DNA of 6,141 nucleotides, taken from the NCBI GenBank assembly GCA_046052275.1, contig JBJOMQ010000153.1:1-6141 (forward strand), in the 5' to 3' direction. The DNA comes from UBA668 sp046052275 (GTDB lineage: Bacteria > Actinomycetota > Acidimicrobiia > Acidimicrobiales > Ilumatobacteraceae). A model generated the notes under the pieces. It saw only the letters and a program-made list of their open reading frames with translations. It searched no databases and was not told the origin of the DNA. Position 1 is the first letter of the stretch. The number at the start of each line of letters is the position of its first letter. Below, in pieces: positions 1 to 5,013 of the stretch. The position numbers and the translations under genes were made by a program.

Positions 1-567
1 GCGGGCTTCGGCGAGTTGATGGTGTCGGCCATCCGAGCCTGGTCCGGTGCCGACGCCGCCGGCGACAACGGCGACGAACGCCCCTCGCGACTCGACCGCG
101 CCGAGCAGTGCTGGTCGCTGGGCGGGGCACCGTGGGATCCCGTACGGAGCCTCGAGCGCTACGAGCTGCTCTTCGAGGCAGGCCTCGTTGCCGAGGCAGC
201 CTCATCTGGCGCGGCGACGCCAGCGTCCGGCGCGGCCACCGGCATCGCCGCCGCACTCGACCACCGCCGCATCCTCGCCAGTGCCCTCGGCCGGGTGCGC
301 GGCAAGCTCACCTACCGGCCGGTGGTGTTCGAACTGCTGCCCGACACGTTCACCCTTCTGCAGTTGCAGCATGTCGTCGAGGCCCTCGCCGGTGTCACGC
401 TCCACAAGCAGAATTTCCGCCGCCTCGTCGAGGGGGCCGGACTGGTGGAGGGCACTGGTCGTCGGGCAGAGGGTCTTACCGGCCGACCGGCCGAGCTGTT
501 CAGGTTCCGTCGCGGGGTGCTGCGCGAACGCCCGGCACCGGGCATGAACCTTCCTGGACGTCGCTGA
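1..567 (+). CDS. nrtR: NrtR-like Nudix-related transcriptional regulator of NAD metabolism (5' truncated, C-terminal part)
   Basis: The frame is open from base 1 to the TGA at 565-567, giving 188 visible codons, so the true start lies left of the window; the internal TTG (16) and ATG (19) are not credible starts. Counting codons from base 1, the stretch YELLFEAGLVAEA (54-66) resembles the end of the Nudix-fold domain in this family. It is followed by a low-complexity Ala/Gly/Ser/Thr linker (67-85) and then the winged-helix domain: LDHRRIL (86-92), RVRGKLTYRP (98-107), FTLLQLQ (117-123), LHKQNFRRLVE (134-144) and GRPAELFRF (161-169). These motifs are typical of NrtR, in which a Nudix-like domain binds ADP-ribose or a related NAD metabolite and the winged helix binds operator DNA. 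The Nudix box would lie upstream, so enzymatic competence cannot be judged. The position just upstream of nadABC, with a palindrome between, supports the role. Family assignment is firm; the exact effector and whether it represses are inferred. Confidence 0.85.
   Translation, partial: AGFGELMVSAIRAWSGADAAGDNGDERPSRLDRAEQCWSLGGAPWDPVRSLERYELLFEAGLVAEAASSGAATPASGAATGIAAALDHRRILASALGRVRGKLTYRPVVFELLPDTFTLLQLQHVVEALAGVTLHKQNFRRLVEGAGLVEGTGRRAEGLTGRPAELFRFRRGVLRERPAPGMNLPGRR
205..240 (+). repeat. Short imperfect direct repeat inside nrtR linker
   Basis: Bases 205-219 and 226-240 match at 12 of 15 positions with a 21-base period, encoding SGAAT twice (SGAATPASGAAT) in the linker between the Nudix-like region and the winged helix. 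It looks like a small in-frame duplication or simply low-complexity Ala/Gly/Thr coding sequence. No separate function is implied. Confidence 0.4.
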
Positions 568-597
568 GGTACGAGCCGTCCGAGGTGCGAAGGCCCC

Positions 598-626
598 TTG
601 TGCTCCGATAGAGTACGAGTTATAGT
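598..626 (+). promoter_or_regulatory. Candidate promoter of the nadABC operon
   Basis: A TATAGT hexamer (621-626), one mismatch from TATAAT, lies 17 bases downstream of TTGTGC (598-603), which keeps the TTG of the -35 consensus. It sits in one of the few AT-richer stretches of the window, between nrtR and nadA. Initiation would fall near 632-635, giving a leader of roughly 70 bases before nadA. An alternative -10 is TAGAGT (609-614), which fits the looser TANNNT pattern of actinobacteria but has no good -35. The -10 lies within the palindrome centred on 630, as expected for a repressed promoter. Predicted from sequence only. Confidence 0.5.
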
Positions 627-645
627 CAGAGTGATGATAAGTCGT
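615..645. promoter_or_regulatory. Candidate NrtR operator (interrupted palindrome)
   Basis: An inverted repeat is centred on base 630. The core arms are TTATAGTCA (620-628) and TGATGATAA (632-640), separated by GAG; 7 of 9 positions pair. The symmetry continues outward with ACGA (615-618) against TCGT (642-645), so 11 of 15 pairs are complementary over 31 bases, with mismatches at 619/641, 624/636, 625/635 and 629/631. NrtR-type winged-helix dimers bind palindromes of about 21 bases in front of NAD genes, and an NrtR-like gene ends just upstream. The site covers the candidate -10 (621-626) and start region, so binding would block transcription. Assignment to NrtR is inferred from position and symmetry, not from a match to a published consensus. 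Confidence 0.7.
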
Positions 646-690
646 CGAGGCCGGATCCACCCAGACGGCGACCACGCATCCCGTACCACT

Positions 691-696
691 GGAGAG
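691..696 (+). promoter_or_regulatory. Ribosome binding site of nadA
   Basis: GGAGAG lies 5 bases before the ATG at 702. It is the best Shine-Dalgarno match in the window and fixes the nadA start. The downstream genes nadB, nadC and the methyltransferase have weaker sites, consistent with translational coupling from this strong first site. Confidence 0.75.
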
Positions 697-701
697 CACC
701 G

Positions 702-1676
702 ATGACGCCACAGGGACTTCCCGCTGAGGAACTGGCAGCGCTCGAGCCGCTGATCGCCGAGATCGAGCTCCTCAAGCGCCAGCGCAACGCCGTCGTGCTC
801 GCCCACAACTACATGACGCCCGACATCTTCCACACGGTGGCCGACATCCGCGGTGACAGCCTCGCCCTTGCGCAGGAGGGTGCCCGCACCGACGCCGACG
901 TCATCGTCATGGCAGGTGTCCACTTCATGGCAGAGACGGCAAAGATCCTCTCGCCCGACAAGACCGTGCTGATCCCCGACCTGCGAGCGGGGTGCAGCCT
1001 CGCCAGTTCGATCACTGCCGGCGACGTACTGGCGCTTCGCGCCCAGCACCCAGGCGTCCCTGTCGTCACCTATGTCAACACCACCGCTGCGGTGAAGGCT
1101 GTCAGCGACGTCTGCTGCACCTCGGCGAATGCCGTGCAGGTCGTCGAGTCACTCGGTGCTCCGACCGTGATGCTCCTCCCGGACCGCTTCCTTGCCGCCA
1201 ACGTCGCCCAGCAGACCGACGTCGAGATCATCACCTGGGAGACCGGGGCCTGCGAGGTGCACGAGCGGTTCACCGGGGTGCAGATCCGCGGCCTGCGCAG
1301 CAACTATCCCGACGGCGTTGCAGTCGTTGCCCACCCGGAGTGCCCCACCGACGTCACCGCCGAGGCCGACTTCGTCGGCTCCACCTCTGCGATGGGACGC
1401 TGGCTCACTGCCAATGCGCCCCGTCGGGTCGCCCTCATCACCGAGTGCTCGATGGCCGACAACCTCGCCATCGACCACCCCGAGATCGAGTGGGTGAAGC
1501 CGTGCAACCTGTGCCCGCACATGAAGCGCATCACCCTCACCGGCATCCGCGATGCCCTCGTCTCGATGCAGCACGAGGTGCACGTCGACGACGACGTCAT
1601 TGCTGGGGCGAGGCGGGCACTCGACCGCATGCTCGCCGTCGGTCGCGGCGAGTCGATCACGGCGGCACCGAGGTGA
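702..1676 (+). CDS. nadA: Quinolinate synthase NadA (4Fe-4S enzyme)
   Basis: This 324-residue cytosolic enzyme condenses iminoaspartate (from NadB) with dihydroxyacetone phosphate to form quinolinate. The family hallmarks are all present: AHNYMTP (34-40), GDSLAL (51-56), GVHFMAETAKIL (72-83), the cluster-cysteine motif DLRAGCSLA (C98), YVNT (124-127), CCTSANA (138-144), HPEC (211-214) and CNLCPHMKRIT (268-278). By comparison with E. coli the three cluster ligands should be C98, C214 and C271; substrate residues likely include H35, Y124, N126, S141, H211, E213 and T228. E. coli NadA has an extra cysteine three residues before the CxxC, and here that position is V265. The sequence resembles the NYMTP/CNLCPHM form I associate with alphaproteobacteria more than mycobacterial NadA. 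Length is normal. The ATG at 702 is supported by GGAGAG. It is the first gene of the operon, and its stop overlaps nadB. Confidence 0.96.
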   Translation: MTPQGLPAEELAALEPLIAEIELLKRQRNAVVLAHNYMTPDIFHTVADIRGDSLALAQEGARTDADVIVMAGVHFMAETAKILSPDKTVLIPDLRAGCSLASSITAGDVLALRAQHPGVPVVTYVNTTAAVKAVSDVCCTSANAVQVVESLGAPTVMLLPDRFLAANVAQQTDVEIITWETGACEVHERFTGVQIRGLRSNYPDGVAVVAHPECPTDVTAEADFVGSTSAMGRWLTANAPRRVALITECSMADNLAIDHPEIEWVKPCNLCPHMKRITLTGIRDALVSMQHEVHVDDDVIAGARRALDRMLAVGRGESITAAPR

Positions 1677-3283
1677 GCCGTCCCGCACCCGAGTCAGACG
1701 TCATCGTCATCGGCTCCGGTGCCGCAGGACAGTCGGCGGCGCTCGCTGCCGCCGGATCGCGTGTGACGCTGCTCACCAAGTCGGTGCTCGGCTCGGGCAA
1801 CTCACCGTGGGCACAGGGCGGTGTCGCCGCCGCTGTTGCCGAGGGCGACTCGCCCGCACTGCATGCCGCCGACACCATCGCCGTCGGGGTCGGGCTCAAC
1901 GATGCCGACGCAGTCCGCGTGCTCACCACCGAAGGGCCCGACCGCGTCCGCGAACTGCTGGCGTGGGGTGCCCGCTTCGACCGGGCGGCCGACGGGCACC
2001 TCGCGCTCACCCGCGAGGCGGCTCACTCGACACGGCGAATCCTTCATGCGGCCGATGCCACCGGCGTCGAGATCATCCGCACGCTCCGCGAGGCGGTCAT
2101 CGCCAGCGATGCCATCACGGTCGTCGAGCACGCCACGGCGGTCGACCTGCACGTCGTCGACGGCAGCATCGCCGGCGTGCTCGTCGACCACGGCGACGGT
2201 GACCTCACCGTGTACCCGGCTCGCACCGTCGTGCTCGCCACCGGCGGCATCGGCCGCCTCTACGAGTTCACCACGAATCCGGCCGAGGCCACCGCCGACG
2301 GCATCGCGCTGGCGGCGCGTGCAGGTGCCACGTTGCGCGACCTCGAGTTCGTGCAGTTCCACCCCACCGCGCTCGCCGCCGCCGGCGCCGATCCACTCCC
2401 GCTGCTCACCGAGGCGCTGCGCGGCGAGGGCGCCCACATCATCGACGAGAGCGGCCGGCGATTTGTCTTCGACTCGCATCCCGACGGCGAGCTTGCGCCG
2501 CGCGATGTCGTTGCCAGGGCAATCACCCGCCACCGGCTCGACGGGCACCAGGCATTCCTGAACGCCGGCACCGAGCTGCGAGCCGGCTTCGCCGAGCACT
2601 TCCCCACCGTGCTGGCGTCGTGCCTCGCTCACGGCATCGACCCGCGACACGAGCCGATGCCGGTCAGCCCGGCGCAGCACTACCACATGGGCGGAATCGC
2701 CACGGATCTCGACGGACGCACCGATATCGACGGCCTGTTCGCCGCCGGCGAGGCGGCCGCCACCGGCACCCACGGCGCCAACCGGCTCGCCAGCAACAGC
2801 TTGCTCGAAGCGCTCGTGTTCGGCGCACGAGCCGGCCATGCCGCCGCCGACCTGTCACGCCTCGACGCTCCCGCACATCGCGCCCGCCTCAGCCGCCGGC
2901 GGCCCGAACTGCACTTCGCCAATCGCATGCCCGACGCCGACCGCTCGCATGCGGCCATCACCGAGCTGCGACACCTGATGTGGCGCCACGTCGGCATCCT
3001 CCGCGACGGCGACGGCCTGCGCTCCGCCTGCAACTCGCTCGCCGCACTCGACCATCCCGACCTCACCCACGAGGCGCGCAACATGGTGCTTGCAGCTCGG
3101 CTCATCGCCGAGGCCGCACTCGTGCGCACCGAGAGCCGAGGCGCCCACCAGCGCCTCGACCACCCCGCCACGGATCCGTCGTGGGCCTGCCACCTCGACT
3201 GCCGTCTGCCTGCTGCCGGCACCGGCACGGCAACCGAGTTCGAATGCGCAGGCCGCGCCGATCTCGCCGTCATGGGCTCATGA
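1673..3283 (+). CDS. nadB: L-aspartate oxidase NadB (FAD enzyme)
   Basis: A 536-residue flavoprotein of the succinate dehydrogenase/fumarate reductase flavoprotein family that oxidises L-aspartate to iminoaspartate, the substrate of NadA. Visible features are the FAD-binding GSGAAG (14-19), WAQGG (46-50), REAAHSTRRILHA (114-126), ATGGIGRLY (189-197), FVQFHPTAL (226-234), TEALRGEGA (246-254), ELAPRDVV (273-280), HYHMGGI (336-342), GLFAAGE (354-360) and HGANRLASNSLLE (367-379), then the C-terminal helical domain ending with RTESRGAH (485-492). By comparison with E. coli the active-site residues are likely H230, T246, R277, H336 and R371. RTESRGAH and the length (540 in E. coli) favour NadB over SdhA/FrdA. 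The start is GTG at 1673, overlapping the nadA stop (GTGA); a frame open further upstream is only a shadow in nadA. Upstream GGCGG (1661-1665) is a weak ribosome site, so coupling is likely. Confidence 0.96.
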   Translation: MSRPAPESDVIVIGSGAAGQSAALAAAGSRVTLLTKSVLGSGNSPWAQGGVAAAVAEGDSPALHAADTIAVGVGLNDADAVRVLTTEGPDRVRELLAWGARFDRAADGHLALTREAAHSTRRILHAADATGVEIIRTLREAVIASDAITVVEHATAVDLHVVDGSIAGVLVDHGDGDLTVYPARTVVLATGGIGRLYEFTTNPAEATADGIALAARAGATLRDLEFVQFHPTALAAAGADPLPLLTEALRGEGAHIIDESGRRFVFDSHPDGELAPRDVVARAITRHRLDGHQAFLNAGTELRAGFAEHFPTVLASCLAHGIDPRHEPMPVSPAQHYHMGGIATDLDGRTDIDGLFAAGEAAATGTHGANRLASNSLLEALVFGARAGHAAADLSRLDAPAHRARLSRRRPELHFANRMPDADRSHAAITELRHLMWRHVGILRDGDGLRSACNSLAALDHPDLTHEARNMVLAARLIAEAALVRTESRGAHQRLDHPATDPSWACHLDCRLPAAGTGTATEFECAGRADLAVMGS

Positions 3284-4137
3284 ACCGCATCCAGTGGGAG
3301 GGGCAGGTACGCGAGTGGCTGCTCGACGACCTGGGCCGCGCCGGTGACATCACCACCCACTCGATCGTGCCGCCCGGCCGATCGTGCACGGCGCAGATGA
3401 TCGCCCGCGAACCCGGCGTGATCGCCGGCATTGCTGTCGGCACTGCCGCATTCGGCCTGCTCGACCCATCGGTCACGGTTGTCCAGCACGTCGCCGACGG
3501 CGACCGCGTCGAGTCCGGCACCTGTGTCGCATCGATCAGCGGGCCTGCCCGAGCCGTACTCTCGGCCGAGCGCACCTGCCTCAACATTGTCTGCCACCTG
3601 TCGGGCATCGCCTCCGCCACACGCGCTGTCGTCGATGCCATCGCCGGCACAGGCGCCTCCATCGTCGACACGCGCAAGACCACGCCGGGGCTGCGCTCGC
3701 TCGAGAAATGGGCCGTCACGCTCGGCGGCGGCTCGAATCATCGCTTCGGCCTCGACGACGCCGTACTCATCAAGGACAACCACATCGCCGTCGCCGGCGG
3801 CATCACCGCCGCAGTGCACGCCGCCCAGCGGCACGCCGGACACCTCGTGAAGATCGAGGTCGAGGTCGACACGCTCGAGCAGCTCGACGAGGCCCTCACC
3901 CTCGACATCGACGTCGTGATGCTCGACAACTTCGACCTCGACCAACTCCGCGTCGGCGTGCAGCGCGTGCGAGACCACGCCCAGCGAACGGGACGGCGAG
4001 TCCTCGTCGAGGCATCCGGCGGCATCCGTCCCGACACTGCCGCCGCTATCGCAGCAACGGGAGTCGACCTGCTCAGCATCGGGCGGCTCACCAACTCGAG
4101 TCCCAACCTCGACGTCGCCCTCGATATCGACGGCTGA
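3280..4137 (+). CDS. nadC: Nicotinate-nucleotide pyrophosphorylase (carboxylating), NadC
   Basis: A 285-residue quinolinate phosphoribosyltransferase that converts quinolinate and PRPP to nicotinate mononucleotide, CO2 and pyrophosphate, the last dedicated step of the de novo branch. Family motifs are GDITTHSIVP (22-31), ERTCLNIVCHLSGIAS (97-112), DTRKTTPGLRSLEKWAV (130-146), GGGSNHRFGLDD (149-160), IKDNHI (164-169), KIEVEV (191-196), VVMLDNFD (212-219), EASGGI (244-249) and the end segment IGRLTNSSPNLDVALDI (267-283). Likely ligand residues are R98, R132, K133, H154, R155, K165, E195 and D216. The end segment has RLTN where many family members read ALTH, a mild variation. ATG at 3280 overlaps the nadB stop (ATGA), and no in-frame start fits the family N-terminus better. 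No strong Shine-Dalgarno site is present, so translational coupling to nadB is probable. Confidence 0.96.
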   Translation: MNRIQWEGQVREWLLDDLGRAGDITTHSIVPPGRSCTAQMIAREPGVIAGIAVGTAAFGLLDPSVTVVQHVADGDRVESGTCVASISGPARAVLSAERTCLNIVCHLSGIASATRAVVDAIAGTGASIVDTRKTTPGLRSLEKWAVTLGGGSNHRFGLDDAVLIKDNHIAVAGGITAAVHAAQRHAGHLVKIEVEVDTLEQLDEALTLDIDVVMLDNFDLDQLRVGVQRVRDHAQRTGRRVLVEASGGIRPDTAAAIAATGVDLLSIGRLTNSSPNLDVALDIDG

Positions 4138-4142
4138 CGCCG

Positions 4143-4949
4143 ATGACCACCGCCGTCGAACACTGGGCTACTGCGCTGCAGGGCTGGGGCATTCCCGACG
4201 AGATCCTCCGTCAGGCACCGCAGTCGCCGTGGATCCACCCTGTCGCCAGCTTTCGTCCGAGCGGCGATGTGCACGTCGACACGCCGTCGCGTCATCGCGC
4301 GCTCGAGGCACTCGGGGGCCGGCACCCCACGGTGCTCGACGTCGGCTGCGGCGGCGGCAGGGCTGCGTTCGGGCTCGTCCCGCCCGCCACCAGCGTGGTG
4401 GGCGTCGACCACCAGCAATCGATGCTCGACGTGTTCTCCGCCGAGGCAGCAGCGCGCAGCGTCGAGTGCCGCACCGTGCTCGGCGACTGGCCCGAGGTCA
4501 GCCGCATCACGCCCGTCTGCGATGTCGTCACCTGCCACCACGTGTTCTACAACGTCGCCCGCCTCGACGAGTTCGCCCTCGCTCTCACCCAGCACGCCCG
4601 CCGCAGGGTGGTCGTCGAGATGCCGGTCCGGCATCCGCTCACGCATCTCGCTGATGCATGGCGGCGCTTCTGGCAGCTCGAGCGGCCAACCACGCCCACG
4701 GTGGACGATGCACTCGACGTGCTCACCGAGGCCGGACTCGACGTGCGCCACGAGCGCTTCACGATCGCCTCAACAGACGGCGCCGGCGGCACGGTCACCG
4801 ACCTCGATGTCGAGCACATGCGCATCAGGCTCTGCCTCCCCGCCGACCGAGACACTGAGGTGCGCGAGTTCCTCGAGCACCGCGATCCGCCGCCCCGCGA
4901 GCTGGCGGCGCTGTGGTGGGACATTCCCGGATTGCCGGTCGCCGGCTGA
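4143..4949 (+). CDS. Class I SAM-dependent methyltransferase, substrate unknown
   Basis: A 268-residue protein with a Rossmann-fold SAM-binding core: motif I VLDVGCGGGRAAFGL (64-78), the acidic end of strand 2 in VVGVDHQQSML (85-95), GDWPEV (114-119) and a motif-IV-like DVVTCHHVFYN (127-137), followed by RRVVVEMP (154-161). The N-terminal part, with GWGIPDEIL (14-22) and TPSRHRALEAL (47-57), and the LERPTTPTVDDALDVLTEAGLDV segment (179-201) recall a group of uncharacterised methyltransferases I associate with actinobacteria. There is no signal peptide or membrane segment. It begins 5 bases after the nadC stop, with no clear ribosome site, so it is very probably co-transcribed and coupled. The acceptor cannot be deduced. 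A nicotinamide/nicotinate methyltransferase role is suggested only by position. The longer open frame upstream is a shadow in nadC. Confidence 0.88.
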   Translation: MTTAVEHWATALQGWGIPDEILRQAPQSPWIHPVASFRPSGDVHVDTPSRHRALEALGGRHPTVLDVGCGGGRAAFGLVPPATSVVGVDHQQSMLDVFSAEAAARSVECRTVLGDWPEVSRITPVCDVVTCHHVFYNVARLDEFALALTQHARRRVVVEMPVRHPLTHLADAWRRFWQLERPTTPTVDDALDVLTEAGLDVRHERFTIASTDGAGGTVTDLDVEHMRIRLCLPADRDTEVREFLEHRDPPPRELAALWWDIPGLPVAG

Positions 4950-4961
4950 CACCCATCCGCC

Positions 4962-4975
4962 GGCCGAGGTCGGCC
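4962..4975. other. Perfect 14-base inverted repeat between methyltransferase and aminotransferase genes
   Basis: GGCCGA (4962-4967) and TCGGCC (4970-4975) are perfect reverse complements around GG; as RNA this gives a 5-base-pair stem with a 4-base loop. An alternative pairing is GCCGGC at 4941-4946 with GCCGGC at 4959-4964, enclosing the methyltransferase stop. No T-run follows, so it is at best a weak terminator, and chance self-complementarity is common in GC-rich DNA. Confidence 0.3.
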
Positions 4976-4977
4976 AG

Positions 4978-4983
4978 TACGCT
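4978..4983 (+). promoter_or_regulatory. Possible -10 element before the aminotransferase gene
   Basis: TACGCT fits the TANNNT pattern often seen at actinobacterial -10 elements and lies 31-36 bases before the ATG at 5014, right after the inverted repeat. No recognisable -35 is found 16-18 bases upstream. If real, the aminotransferase would be a separate transcription unit from the nad operon. Confidence 0.25.
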
Positions 4984-4998
4984 GCCCTGACCACCAAC

Positions 4999-5003
4999 AA
5001 GGG
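4999..5003 (+). promoter_or_regulatory. Ribosome binding site of the aminotransferase gene; start choice
   Basis: AAGGG sits 10 bases before ATG 5014 and 4 bases before an in-frame GTG at 5008. Both starts are possible and differ by only two residues. The ATG is preferred as the commoner codon, although the site is slightly far from it. Confidence 0.5.
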
Positions 5004-5013
5004 CTCTGTGCAC

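Noticed and set aside
586..603. AAGG-CC-CCTT inverted repeat after nrtR as a terminator
   Set aside because: The stem is only 4 bases with a 2-base loop and no T-run, so it is not a credible terminator and it overlaps the candidate -35.
627..701. Possible NAD-sensing riboswitch in the nadA leader
   Set aside because: The predicted leader is only about 70 bases and I see no pairing or conserved pattern like the known nadA-motif aptamers; the palindrome is better explained as a DNA operator.
992..1672. N-terminal extension of the nadB frame to give a 763-residue protein
   Set aside because: The extra 227 residues are an Arg/His-rich out-of-frame reading of nadA; family length and the FAD motif position support GTG 1673.
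1802..2839. 345-codon minus-strand open frame within nadB
   Set aside because: It is opposite conserved NadB active-site motifs and has no recognisable domain or ribosome site.
2620..3279. N-terminal extension of the nadC frame
   Set aside because: It is an Arg/Pro-rich shadow of nadB; the NadC family N-terminus begins at about ATG 3280.
2680..3978. 432-codon minus-strand open frame spanning the nadB-nadC junction
   Set aside because: It is a shadow of two well-supported genes on the + strand; the translation has no family motifs and is compositionally odd.
3738..4751. 337-codon minus-strand open frame across nadC and the methyltransferase
   Set aside because: It is a shadow frame; both + strand genes have clear motifs through this interval.
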